Assembly (NCBI GenBank): GCA_023418475.1
Contig: JAEZZO010000047.1
Coordinates: 1 to 30,472 of the forward strand
DNA from: Bacillota bacterium
GTDB lineage: Bacteria; Bacillota; Clostridia; Lachnospirales; Lachnospiraceae
Direction of reading: 5' to 3'
Length of the DNA: 30,472 bases
Under the pieces are notes generated by a model. The model did no database searches. It saw only the letters and a list, made by a program, of their open reading frames with translations, and was not told the DNA's origin. Positions 8,557 to 16,297 of the stretch are shown in pieces. Every line of letters begins with the position of its first letter. Position 1 is the first letter of the stretch. Both the position numbers and the translations under genes were made by a program.

Positions 8557-8937
8557 ATGTCTCAGAATATTTATATCATGAATTCAGATAAAATTAAGCT
8601 GCTTGAGGTCATTGACAAAGCTGCTTATCACATGGATAGGACGGATACAAACATAAAGGCACTTGAGGCTGAGATTAATAAAGCAATTGTATTGCAGCAG
8701 GATTCGTTAAAGGATCCATTTATAAAAATGAATACCAGAGCTGTTATTGCCATTGATCAGGAGGAAGAGGAGATAACGCTAGTATATCCTCAGGAGGCAA
8801 ATATAAAACACAATAAAATTTCAGTGCTATCTCCGATTGGCACCGCAATTCTGGGTTATTGTGAGGGAAGCAGTGTTGAGTGGAAAGTTCCAAGCGGTAA
8901 CGTACATATTCGAATTCATAAAATATTACACGAATAA
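8557..8937 (+). CDS. GreA/GreB C-terminal-domain protein, Rnk-like
   Basis: A 126-aa protein with an N-terminal helical part (about 8-55) and a C-terminal FKBP-like GreA/GreB fold. The typical GreA segments are KISVLSPIGTAILGY and a basic VPSGNVHIRIHKI end. Proteins of this shape (Rnk, Gfh) bind the RNA polymerase secondary channel region without cleavage activity. The N-terminal part is shorter than the GreA coiled coil, which favours Rnk. GTGGAGG precedes the ATG with good spacing. It is the last gene of the probable GNAT-MerR operon. Confidence 0.8.
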   Translation: MSQNIYIMNSDKIKLLEVIDKAAYHMDRTDTNIKALEAEINKAIVLQQDSLKDPFIKMNTRAVIAIDQEEEEITLVYPQEANIKHNKISVLSPIGTAILGYCEGSSVEWKVPSGNVHIRIHKILHE

Positions 8938-8941
8938 AAAA

Positions 8942-8983
8942 AGAGCGTATTACATTATTGAAATTAACAATGTGATACGCTCT
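8942..8983 (-). terminator. Terminator of the minus-strand SPL operon
   Basis: A 15-bp stem with one mismatch (8942-8956 with 8969-8983). Read on the minus strand it is followed by seven U's. On the plus strand no U-run follows, although the hairpin may also slow transcription from 8937. It ends the radical-SAM transcript at its convergence with the MerR operon. Confidence 0.88.
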
Positions 8984-9020
8984 AAAAATATGAGATCCAA
9001 TAACATGCAATAGGAATAAA

Positions 9021-9911
9021 TCAATAAAAAAAGGATAATTGTTTAAATTCGTATGCTGCTTTATAACTTTTTATGATATCCTCCATTCGGTACAGGATAC
9101 CCAGACGGTTGCATTCTGCTTTAAAAATAGCTCCCAGTTCTTGTTCCCTTGCGCTGTGACATTCATAGGATGCCCCGTAGCGTTTTGCATATTGTTGCTT
9201 TAACTGTTTCCCGGGAAATAACTGATCAAGCTTTTGATAAAAATATTCACGCTGTCCTGTGCGAAGTGTGACACCAAAGAGCGGAAAGATAAACTTGGCG
9301 CCATTGTGATAAGCTGCATGAATAATTTGTGTTATATTATCAGGAGTATCTGTTAGATAGGGGAGCAAGGGGGTCATAAGGATACCTGTGAAAATACCTG
9401 CCTCCGATAGCTTTTTGATTGCTGTAAAACGTGCAGAGGATACACATACTCCCGGCTCGAGCTGTCTGCATAGCTTATCATCGGCGGCAGTAACAGTAAT
9501 TTTACAGATAACAGGGGAGTGTTCCTTGATTTTTTTTAAAATATCGATATCCCTTGTAATCAGATCGCTTTTTGTGGCAATTCCAATACCGAATTTATGG
9601 TAATCAATTAACTCCAGAGATTGTCTGGTAAGTTCATACTGTTCTTCAAATGGGTTGTAAGGATCACTCATAGAACCGGTTCCTATTACACCGGTCTTCT
9701 TCTTATCCCGAAGCTCACTGTGTATAATGCTTAATGCATTTTCTTTTACACGGACGGTATCAAAATCCTTGACCTGATAGCAATCGCTTCGACTGTCACA
9801 GTATATACAGCCATGGCAGCATCCTTTGTAAATATTCATGTTATAATCTGTACCAAACCAGCTATTATCTGGTTTACGGGTTATTATTGTTTTTGCGGGT
9901 ATTGTCATCAT
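9021..9911 (-). CDS. SPL-family radical SAM protein
   Basis: A 296-aa radical SAM enzyme of the spore-photoproduct-lyase-like group (COG1533). The [4Fe-4S] site is C31-x3-C35-x2-C38 in KGCCHGCIYCD, preceded by the group's typical WFGTDYNMNIYKGC. It also has the ATKSD and KITVTAADD stretches of the TIM barrel. It is unlikely to be true SplB: it is shorter, and these relatives have no proven substrate. Start MMTIPAK; the upstream site is weak, suggesting translation linked to the gene 40 bases upstream. It is the last gene of the WYL/GyrI-like/SPL set and is followed by a strong terminator. Confidence 0.88.
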   Translation of the reverse strand: MMTIPAKTIITRKPDNSWFGTDYNMNIYKGCCHGCIYCDSRSDCYQVKDFDTVRVKENALSIIHSELRDKKKTGVIGTGSMSDPYNPFEEQYELTRQSLELIDYHKFGIGIATKSDLITRDIDILKKIKEHSPVICKITVTAADDKLCRQLEPGVCVSSARFTAIKKLSEAGIFTGILMTPLLPYLTDTPDNITQIIHAAYHNGAKFIFPLFGVTLRTGQREYFYQKLDQLFPGKQLKQQYAKRYGASYECHSAREQELGAIFKAECNRLGILYRMEDIIKSYKAAYEFKQLSFFY

Positions 9912-9951
9912 AATTTTGCGTTTTCCATAACCTTATTCATAATTTTGTTCA

Positions 9952-10611
9952 TTATTTTACAGGGTGACGTAGTATGGTTTTCATTTTAACAGGATTGGCC
10001 TTACGAGGATCACTTAAATAGATTTCATGATGCCTTCTGATATGTCCGTCAGGGGTAAGACCACTGATATCATGAGTGAAGCCTTTTTCCGTTATAAAAT
10101 CATTTATTTTGGCTATCGTAGCAGGTTCCATATCATAAGGACCGATATGCATACACTGAACACAAAGGCCTTCTTCAAATTCTTCAAATCGTGCTTTCGA
10201 TACATCTAATTCCGGCTTCTTTTTTCGAACCTCATCTTTGGCTTGCAGGAATATATTCCCTGTAATAAAATCCGGTTGTCGAATCACCGAAGTCCAGCAG
10301 AATTTTTCCTTTTGTGTAAAATTCATATCCAGATCATCCTGTAACCACCAGAAACCCTCCAGCGGCGGAACTTTATAGTCAGTAAAGGCATCTTCACTGC
10401 AAGGAAGCTTCTTGAATTTCAGACCCATTTTAATTGTAAAGGTCAATGCATAAAGCAAGCTTACTGCATTCGTGTATTCGCCATTCACATCATTTGGATT
10501 TCCGAAACCATCTACCATAATAAATTTCATAGCAGGAACCTCAATTACAGAGGGGGTATCCTTGGGAGAATACATTTCCTTGTTTAATTTAACGTAATCA
10601 ATTTTATCCAT
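9952..10611 (-). CDS. GyrI-like small-molecule-binding protein
   Basis: A 219-aa stand-alone GyrI-like domain protein (COG4832 type), with no DNA-binding domain. Marker stretches are VPAMKFIMVDGFGNPND near the N-terminus, GFWWLQDD in the middle, and GLCVQCMHIGPYD with HHEIYLSDPRK in the C-terminal half. Such domains bind small hydrophobic or cationic ligands, and some have been reported as hydrolases. AGGAAAGGA precedes the ATG. It is transcribed ahead of the SPL gene and behind a dyad shared with the WYL regulator's own promoter, so it is probably part of that regulator's regulon. Confidence 0.85.
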   Translation of the reverse strand: MDKIDYVKLNKEMYSPKDTPSVIEVPAMKFIMVDGFGNPNDVNGEYTNAVSLLYALTFTIKMGLKFKKLPCSEDAFTDYKVPPLEGFWWLQDDLDMNFTQKEKFCWTSVIRQPDFITGNIFLQAKDEVRKKKPELDVSKARFEEFEEGLCVQCMHIGPYDMEPATIAKINDFITEKGFTHDISGLTPDGHIRRHHEIYLSDPRKANPVKMKTILRHPVK

Positions 10612-10703
10612 TATAGCATCCTTTCCTGGGATAATAAACCTGACAATTTCCGTATTTATCAGATCGCTGTCTATTAATTTGTATTATCCTGCTTCCAGCA
10701 TAT

Positions 10704-10732
10704 ATCATATAATATGACAGCATTATGTCATA
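10704..10732 (-). promoter_or_regulatory. Promoter and operator-like dyad of the GyrI-like/SPL genes
   Basis: A dyad TATGACA-N6-TGTCATA (10713-10732) lies inside a perfect 11-bp inverted repeat (10709-10719, 10726-10736). On the minus strand it covers a promoter made of ATGACA (10726-10731), a 16-base spacer and TATGAT (10704-10709). A very similar dyad lies in the WYL gene promoter. It overlaps the last codons and stop of the WYL gene, so that coding end doubles as an operator. It may also act as a plus-strand terminator, since a T-run follows at 10737. Confidence 0.6.
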
Positions 10733-11634
10733 TTATATTTTTTTAATACCTTTTTGTATCGATGAATCATTTGATCACGAATATCAGATGGTTCAATAAC
10801 TTCAATATGATCCTCATAGGACATCAGATAACCATAGATCCAGTTCCCGGACCGGAAGCTGCTGCGAACCAAAAAGCTGCCATCCTCAGTTTTTTCAACC
10901 GCATTTTTCGGAAATTCATCAAAGATACGAAATGCCATCTCTTTATCTATTTTAAGGAGTAAATCTATCAACTGGTTATCAGGCAGTCGGGGCTCTGTGT
11001 TCTTTCTATCATCCACAGCCCTTTCTTCAAAGATTCTGTCCGTAAGCATTAATGATTTTATCCTTGATATTTTAAAAAATCGAAAGTTATCTTTCTCTAG
11101 ACAAAATCCGGATAAATACCAGGCTTGTCCCTTGAATATAAGTTTTCTTGGTTCAACAGTACGTTGTGATTCCTGACCATTTGAATTATAGTAGTGAAAT
11201 TCAATTACCCTGTGATTTAGTATTGCATCCTTCAGCAGATGAAATTTCATTTTATCTTCATTGTTACTATTCCAATAAGAGAAATCTACTTCAATCCATT
11301 CTGAATTCTTGCTGCCAAATAAAGAATTTAACTTCGTAAGGACCTGATCCGTTTCGTTGAAACTTGTAGCCTTAAGTCCTTGTAAAGCAGATAAAATCTC
11401 ATTCTGCTCATGGTTAGTCAGATAAGATTTGCTGAGCACAAAATTTTCCATAAGAGCAATTCCGCCGCCTTTTCCCTTATTCGTATAAATAGGAATACCT
11501 GCTTCACAAAGAGTATCAATATCACGGTAAATTGTTCTTTGAGATACTTCAAAATGCTCACTGAGTTCCTTTGCTGTAGCAGTTTTTTTATTTAATAGAA
11601 TATAAACAATCTCAAATAAACGGTTTATTTGCAT
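10723..11634 (-). CDS. WYL-domain (YafY-type) transcriptional regulator
   Basis: A 303-aa regulator: N-terminal HTH_11 winged helix (about 1-60, with FEVSQRTIYRDIDTLCEAGIP), a central WYL domain (about 135-220, with the WYLSGFC motif and basic FKISRIKSL) and a WCX-type C-terminal extension. WYL domains sense small ligands. It starts at ATG 11634 (MQINRLFEIV). It heads the minus-strand set with the GyrI-like and SPL genes. An operator-like dyad overlaps its own promoter and a matching one overlaps its 3' end, which supports autoregulation and control of the two downstream genes. The ligand is unknown. Confidence 0.92.
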   Translation of the reverse strand: MQINRLFEIVYILLNKKTATAKELSEHFEVSQRTIYRDIDTLCEAGIPIYTNKGKGGGIALMENFVLSKSYLTNHEQNEILSALQGLKATSFNETDQVLTKLNSLFGSKNSEWIEVDFSYWNSNNEDKMKFHLLKDAILNHRVIEFHYYNSNGQESQRTVEPRKLIFKGQAWYLSGFCLEKDNFRFFKISRIKSLMLTDRIFEERAVDDRKNTEPRLPDNQLIDLLLKIDKEMAFRIFDEFPKNAVEKTEDGSFLVRSSFRSGNWIYGYLMSYEDHIEVIEPSDIRDQMIHRYKKVLKKYNMT

Positions 11635-11666
11635 ATGGAATACCTGCCTTTGTAATGAATAACTTC

Positions 11667-11709
11667 ATTCTAACAGATAAAATATGGCAATTCAACGTCA
11701 TATTTTATC
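11667..11709 (-). promoter_or_regulatory. WYL regulator promoter with operator-like dyad
   Basis: On the minus strand TTGAAT (11690-11695), a 17-base spacer and TAGAAT (11667-11672) form a sigma-A promoter. It is overlapped by an 11-bp perfect inverted repeat GATAAAATATG/CATATTTTATC (11676-11686, 11699-11709). The inner part reads TATGGCA-N6-CGTCATA (11683-11702), the same layout as the dyad at 10713-10732. Confidence 0.62.
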
Positions 11710-11746
11710 TGACATAATTGAATATTAACCTATAGAAGTCAAATAC

Positions 11747-11775
11747 TTGATTTTTGTTCTAGGACTTTATATAAT
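11747..11775 (+). promoter_or_regulatory. Promoter of the DUF2200 gene
   Basis: TTGATT (11747-11752), a 17-base spacer, TATAAT (11770-11775), about 40 bases before the start codon. Confidence 0.7.
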
Positions 11776-11815
11776 AATATTCTTAATAAAATCATCGTGA
11801 GAGGAGATTGATGAG

Positions 11816-12169
11816 ATGGAAAAACCGCGTATCTTTACAATGCCTTTTTCAAAAGTTTATCCCCTATACATTCAAAAAGCAGAGAAAAAAGGTAGATCCA
11901 AGTGGGAAGTTGATGAAATTATCTTTTGGCTTACCGGGTATGATGAGATTTCGTTGCTGCAGCAGCTGAAGGAAGAAACAAATGTCGAAAATTTCTTTTT
12001 ACAGGCACCCAGTATTCATCCGAATGCTTCACTTATAAAAGGAGTGATCTGTGGATACCGCGTAGAGAATATCGAAGATGACACAATGCGCCATATAAGG
12101 TATCTGGATAAACTGATTGATGAACTTGCCAAAGGAAAATCACTTCAAAAAATATTAAACTTTTCATAG
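11816..12169 (+). CDS. DUF2200 family protein
   Basis: A 117-aa protein that fits the DUF2200 family over its whole length. It shows IFTMPFSKVYPLYIQKAEKKG at the N-terminus, the WLTGY block, FFLQAPSIHPNASLI in the middle, GVICGYRVE, and an ending near IRYLDKLIDELAKGKSLQKIL. The function is unknown; members are small cytoplasmic proteins. GAGAGGAG lies a few bases before the ATG. It is monocistronic, with its own promoter and a terminator at 12217. Confidence 0.9.
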   Translation: MEKPRIFTMPFSKVYPLYIQKAEKKGRSKWEVDEIIFWLTGYDEISLLQQLKEETNVENFFLQAPSIHPNASLIKGVICGYRVENIEDDTMRHIRYLDKLIDELAKGKSLQKILNFS

Positions 12170-12216
12170 AGCAAAGCAGGATATTTGAAGATTATTTTGT
12201 TTCTGTAATAAAGTGA

Positions 12217-12252
12217 GGCACACTGTCATATGTTAGATAGTGTGTCTTTTTT
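12217..12252 (+). terminator. Terminator after the DUF2200 gene
   Basis: GGCACACT (12217-12224) pairs with AGTGTGTC (12239-12246) through one G-U pair, followed by TTTTTT. Confidence 0.82.
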
Positions 12253-12345
12253 GAAGTAATTTAAAAAATAAATTCCATATTCGTCAATAAGTTCGTGTAA
12301 TAAAAAGGCTTTCCTGAAAATTATGTTTCAGACAATTATAAAAAA

Positions 12346-12366
12346 ATATTTGTACTATACAAATAT
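12346..12366. promoter_or_regulatory. Perfect palindrome upstream of the hydrolase gene
   Basis: ATATTTGTA-CTA-TACAAATAT, 9-bp arms with a 3-base centre, is operator-like. A TATACAA motif repeats just downstream (about 12368), and a weak promoter (TTGTAC, 18 bases, TATGGT) overlaps it. The rest of 12253-12521 is AT-rich leader with no clear gene apart from a possible 24-codon frame at 12446-12520. Confidence 0.45.
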
Positions 12367-12521
12367 ATACAATTATGGTAGTATATGAAATTAAGTTAAA
12401 ATTAATTTAAGTATATGGTGTGTAAACTCTTTGTAAATATTGAAAATGAGAAAGGAAAGACAGGTGAACTTACAGAAAAGTTTACTAAGACCAAATGAAC
12501 ATGAATTAAGGAGAGTATAAG

Positions 12522-13259
12522 ATGATTAAAAAGGATTCTACAACAAACATTAGCTATGAATTGATTGGGAAGCAAGAGTGTGGGGAGACACTTTTATTTA
12601 TTCATGGAGCCGGCGGCAATATGTCGGCATTAAGAGGTATTGCAACCTTACTGCCAGAGTATAAATGTGTTCTTCTGGATTTGCCAGGACATAACCGCTC
12701 GGAAGGAGAGGTTCCGGACACCGTAGAAGAATTTACGGACATAGTCGAGAACTTTATTATGTCTGAAAAAGACATTCTGGGCGATAACATAACCTGTGTG
12801 GGTCATTCCATGGGAGGCTTTATTAGCCTGCTCTTAGCAATACGGAAAGTATCTGCAGTCAAACGTCTGGTAATACTTAATTCAGGAGCTGCCATAACAG
12901 TAAACAAAAATTTTATGGAAAAGGTGAAAAAAGGTAGGATTGATAAAGGCTACTTATTTCGATGCTCCGGTTCCTTCTTTAATATAAGAACCTATCGCTT
13001 TTTTATCACCGGCTTTAAGCAAATGATCACGTCCCAGAAAGTTATGATAAAAGATTTTCTGGCTGTGGAGAAATTTGATTGTAGAAAGGATGTTAATAAA
13101 ATTACGCTGCCAGCCTTGATTATCACCGGCGAGAAGGAAATTCTTACACGGGTGGAGGATTCAGAGTATTTGCATTCGCAGATAAAAGGATCTAAACTTT
13201 TCATAATGAAAAAGGTTGCACATCTTATGCCGATCATCATTCCGGAAAAATTTCGATAA
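12522..13259 (+). CDS. Alpha/beta hydrolase
   Basis: A 245-aa alpha/beta-hydrolase-fold protein of unknown substrate. The oxyanion region is FIHGAGGN, the nucleophile elbow is GHSMGG (Ser near 95), and the catalytic His lies in KKVAHLMP close to the end. The usual acid position reads GEKEILT, with Glu instead of Asp. AAGGAG lies 8 bases before the ATG. The protein stops at PEKFR soon after the His. Shifting frame by one base there gives DKNQELFK before a stop at 13279, so the end may be lightly frameshifted or simply short. A palindrome at 12346 probably controls it. Confidence 0.85.
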   Translation: MIKKDSTTNISYELIGKQECGETLLFIHGAGGNMSALRGIATLLPEYKCVLLDLPGHNRSEGEVPDTVEEFTDIVENFIMSEKDILGDNITCVGHSMGGFISLLLAIRKVSAVKRLVILNSGAAITVNKNFMEKVKKGRIDKGYLFRCSGSFFNIRTYRFFITGFKQMITSQKVMIKDFLAVEKFDCRKDVNKITLPALIITGEKEILTRVEDSEYLHSQIKGSKLFIMKKVAHLMPIIIPEKFR

Positions 13260-13294
13260 AAATCAGGAACTTTTTAAATAAAAATTAATATTTT

Positions 13295-13329
13295 ACAGGG
13301 TACTTAATTCATATAATTAAGTACCCTGT
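13295..13329. terminator. Shared hairpin between convergent genes
   Basis: A perfect 15-bp inverted repeat (13295-13309, 13315-13329) with a 5-base loop lies between the hydrolase and the minus-strand LysM gene and contains the LysM gene's stop codon. Only weak U-runs flank it, so it is probably a bidirectional terminator. Confidence 0.65.
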
Positions 13330-14648
13330 TCCTTCGTTATTTCCACTGGAGAAGGTATTGTTTCCGGTGGTATCTTTACAATAGAATATTGTACATTAAT
13401 AAGGAGAAACAATTGTGCGAAGTAATTCATAATATTCCAGATCGTAATTCCGTTTAAACCATATTCGGGGACTAATTTAGTTAGAGCGTCAATTCCTCTG
13501 GCATCATGAAAATAGACAAGGTAATTATTTTCATTATTACGAAAAATATAAAAATAAGAAATCTGATTTGCCTTATTATAATAAATTTCAGACCCAGCCT
13601 CACTGGCCAGCAAGATGGCATTTGTATCAGTGATAGAGCTTGTATTCGAAGCACCTTCAATATATGGAATATCCCATATATATCCAATTGTTGTAATGCC
13701 AATCGTTGTTTTCTCAAGCCTTCCATATTTATAATTAAGATTTAATATGAAGCGAAGTATATAGAAAGGAATTATTTCAATAGGAATATTATCGGAACGT
13801 CCCCAGCTGTAGGATAATAAATTTACTCCATCAATTTGTTGATCAATTAAAGTATAATCAATAATATCATGATTGGTTGTTGTTTCAATTTCAAAGGTTA
13901 CCGGTGTAAGTGTAAGAAATACTTTAAAATTTTCTTTATGAAAACGGTTGGTTAATTCAATAACCAAGTGGTAAAATGCTTCCATAAATTCGGGTGGAAT
14001 AGATGGAACATCTAGATTTATACCATAATAGCCTTTTTCTTTTAGAACTTCAAGAAGAGAATTAACTAAAGTATCTAATCGAACCTGATTACTCAACAGA
14101 TTTTTAAGAAGATCACTGCTTTCTGTACCATTTTCTGTGATATTAGACAGTACCATTATAGGAGCAACACCATATTCTTTTGCTAAGCGGATCACTTCCA
14201 TATCATCAATCATTAGTAAGGATCCTTCAGGTGAGACAGAATAGCAAAAAATGGAAAGGTAGGTTAAAAAGGGAAGAGTTTTTCTCAGGATGGATTTATC
14301 GATATAAGGAAATGCATAGCCGTTTGTAGAAATAGCAGGCATTGGTTTCTCCTCATAACTTATCACAATGGTTTCTCCGGGATAAATAAATTCCCTTTTA
14401 GAAAGGTATGGATTATTACGAAGCAGCTGCATCAGGGGAACATGAAAAGTATAAGCAATTCCAGACAGTGTATCACCTTCCTGTATGGTATATATTTTCT
14501 GCGGATATACAATAACAATCGCTTGACCGACAACTAATTTATATGGATTTGCTAATTCGTTTTCCCGAATGATGCTTTCTGCAGATTTACCATAGGTTTC
14601 TGCTATCTGATCAATTGTTTCACCGGTCTTTACAACATGTATGATCAT
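13317..14648 (-). CDS. LysM-LysM-GH18 protein, spore germination/cortex type
   Basis: A 443-aa protein with two LysM peptidoglycan-binding repeats (about 2-48 and 51-97) followed by a GH18 chitinase-like barrel (about 108-430). This is the layout of YaaH/SleL spore cortex-lytic proteins. It has no signal peptide, as usual for those spore proteins. The catalytic strand reads GYYGINLDVPSIPPE: active relatives have DGxNxDFE, so the first Asp is Tyr and the catalytic Glu is Pro215. It may bind rather than cut glycan. It starts at ATG 14648 (MIIHVVKTGET). A sigma-G-like promoter 25 bases upstream supports forespore expression. Confidence 0.88.
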   Translation of the reverse strand: MIIHVVKTGETIDQIAETYGKSAESIIRENELANPYKLVVGQAIVIVYPQKIYTIQEGDTLSGIAYTFHVPLMQLLRNNPYLSKREFIYPGETIVISYEEKPMPAISTNGYAFPYIDKSILRKTLPFLTYLSIFCYSVSPEGSLLMIDDMEVIRLAKEYGVAPIMVLSNITENGTESSDLLKNLLSNQVRLDTLVNSLLEVLKEKGYYGINLDVPSIPPEFMEAFYHLVIELTNRFHKENFKVFLTLTPVTFEIETTTNHDIIDYTLIDQQIDGVNLLSYSWGRSDNIPIEIIPFYILRFILNLNYKYGRLEKTTIGITTIGYIWDIPYIEGASNTSSITDTNAILLASEAGSEIYYNKANQISYFYIFRNNENNYLVYFHDARGIDALTKLVPEYGLNGITIWNIMNYFAQLFLLINVQYSIVKIPPETIPSPVEITKEQGT

Positions 14649-14673
14649 AATAACGATCCTGTTTTTTAGTAAA

Positions 14674-14702
14674 TAGTATGATAAATAAGCAGGTATTATT
14701 CA
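14674..14702 (-). promoter_or_regulatory. Sigma-G-like forespore promoter of the LysM-GH18 gene
   Basis: On the minus strand TGAATA (14697-14702), a 16-base spacer, CATACTA (14674-14680). Both boxes match the sigma-G consensus, though the spacer is slightly short. Confidence 0.55.
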
Positions 14703-14803
14703 TTCTGATTATCATCTTCGCTTAAGTTTTATCAATATGATTATTATTGCATTTTTTTCATTCTTATATTTTCGATTGTTAAAAGTCAGGTCCAGGTTAT
14801 GCA

Positions 14804-14884
14804 GATGAATATGAGTGCATATATATTCATCCGGCAACAAATCATTTTTAGGCTTTTGACATCCGAATCCTTATATTTCAGAAT
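14804..14884 (+). promoter_or_regulatory. tepA upstream region: inverted repeat and promoter
   Basis: A 9-bp inverted repeat GATGAATAT/ATATTCATC (14804-14812, 14823-14831) lies between the divergent LysM-GH18 and tepA genes. It is followed by a candidate sigma-A promoter: TTGACA (14856-14861), 17 bases, CAGAAT (14879-14884, a weak -10). Confidence 0.45.
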
Positions 14885-14997
14885 AAAATTGCTGACATTT
14901 CACATAATATAGAGGAATCATTACATTGAATATTAGAATATTTGTGTCGAAAGTAAGATTAAGGTATCGAGTTGAAGAAGGAAATGAGGATGCATTC

Positions 14998-15858
14998 ATG
15001 CAGAAGAATATAATGGAAAATGAGATGGAGAATAAAAATCAGAAAAATAGTAATGTAAATTCAAATAATAAGGTACAAAAGCAATCTTCCGATAATAGTG
15101 CAGGAAAACGGATGAGGGATGATAATAGCAGAGGAGATAAGAAGGTTAGTCCGCAGGAAGAGCAGGAAAACGAAAAGGTTATCAAAGAAAATGAAGATTT
15201 GAAGGATCAGAAAATAAGTGAATATGGACAAACTCTTCTGGAAAATGGTAAGAAGGAACATAAAATACATTTACTTTCAATTATTGGTGAAATTGAGGGT
15301 CATGAATGTCTGCCCCAACATAACAAGACTACAAAATACGAACATGTACTTCCACAACTGGCGGCCATTGAGGATAGCACAGATATAGATGGTCTTCTCA
15401 TATTGATTAATACGGTAGGTGGAGATGTTGAGGCAGGTCTTGCTATAGCAGAAATGATCGCTTCCTTAAGTAAGCCGACTGTTTCTCTGGTACTTGGCGG
15501 CTCCCATTCAATCGGTGTTCCTTTGGCTGTATCTGCGAATTACAGCTATATTGTACCTTCCGCTACGATGATTATTCATCCTGTCCGCATGAACGGGACT
15601 GTGATCGGCGTTACCCAAACCTTTGAATATTTCGAAAAAATACAGGACAGAATTATTAACTTTGTAGTAACACATTCTAAAATTGATTATAATAGCTTTC
15701 GGAAGTTGATGCTGGATACCCATCAGCTGGCCAAGGATGTTGGTTCCATTCTGGTAGGAGAGGAAACTGTCAAAAAGGGAATTATTGATAATGTGGGGGG
15801 AATTAAGGAAGCTCTCGCAAAAATTAATGAAATGATAGATGCACAGAAGGGAGAATAA
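14998..15858 (+). CDS. tepA: TepA-like ClpP-fold protease
   Basis: A 286-aa protein: a charged, low-complexity Asn/Lys/Glu-rich N-terminal region (about 1-80), then a ClpP/crotonase-fold domain. ClpP-type active-site residues are visible: Ser in GGSHSIGVPLA and His in MIIHPVRMNG. TepA is associated with protein export or signal-peptide degradation in Bacillus. I start at ATG 14998 (MQKNIMEN, GAGGA upstream); a frame beginning at 14926 uses a TTG and adds an unlikely 24 residues. ylzJ follows 4 bases after the stop, as in Bacillus tepA-ylzJ-spoIIIE. Confidence 0.88.
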   Translation: MQKNIMENEMENKNQKNSNVNSNNKVQKQSSDNSAGKRMRDDNSRGDKKVSPQEEQENEKVIKENEDLKDQKISEYGQTLLENGKKEHKIHLLSIIGEIEGHECLPQHNKTTKYEHVLPQLAAIEDSTDIDGLLILINTVGGDVEAGLAIAEMIASLSKPTVSLVLGGSHSIGVPLAVSANYSYIVPSATMIIHPVRMNGTVIGVTQTFEYFEKIQDRIINFVVTHSKIDYNSFRKLMLDTHQLAKDVGSILVGEETVKKGIIDNVGGIKEALAKINEMIDAQKGE

Positions 15859-15862
15859 TAAT

Positions 15863-16123
15863 ATGTTATATACTGTCAGACCATTAGAACGTATTTATGC
15901 TTCTCCGTCTGTTTTTGATGGGAGAAGAGCCAGTGAAGTTTATTCAAGCACAGAAACTCAAAAACAAATGCAGGAAGATAACTTCCGTGAAGTTCTCCTT
16001 CCAAATGGTAGAATTGTTACACGCAGAGATGGAGATAATTATGTGATAGAAAAAATCAACTCAACCGAAATGAGTGATTATTTAAATGAAGACTATTATC
16101 CCGGGAAAACAATAAAACCTTAA
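15863..16123 (+). CDS. ylzJ: YlzJ-like protein
   Basis: An 86-aa YlzJ-family protein of unknown function, recognised by MLYTVRPLERIY at the start, a central REVLLPNGRIVTRR and its place directly behind tepA. I start at ATG 15863 with AAGGGAG upstream and a 4-base gap after the tepA stop; an ATG at 15839 would overlap tepA and add 8 residues. It is co-transcribed with tepA and ends at a terminator at 16148. Confidence 0.85.
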   Translation: MLYTVRPLERIYASPSVFDGRRASEVYSSTETQKQMQEDNFREVLLPNGRIVTRRDGDNYVIEKINSTEMSDYLNEDYYPGKTIKP

Positions 16124-16147
16124 ATTTTAATATCTTCTATAGAATAA

Positions 16148-16198
16148 GGGGCACGATTGCAAACTTATGATACGTTAGCTTGCAACGCGCTCTTTTTT
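16148..16198 (+). terminator. Terminator after ylzJ
   Basis: A hairpin with TTGCAA-type inner arms and GC-rich outer arms (16148-16162 with 16180-16192), followed by TTTTTT. It separates tepA-ylzJ from the downstream genes. Confidence 0.82.
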
Positions 16199-16297
16199 AA
16201 TACAACTTATGATATGTAACAAATGATTTTTGATCAATTATATCACCAAAACGGATAATTATCCTTCCCACCTGATACACTATGATAAAATAATATA

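Noticed and set aside
9021..9911. True spore photoproduct lyase (SplB)
   Set aside because: The protein is shorter and fits the wider SPL-like radical SAM group; its regulatory context is a WYL/GyrI-like set, with no sporulation promoter seen.
16253..16264. 12-bp palindrome GGATAATTATCC downstream of the methyltransferase
   Set aside because: Short, AT-rich and without U-run or promoter context; could be chance.
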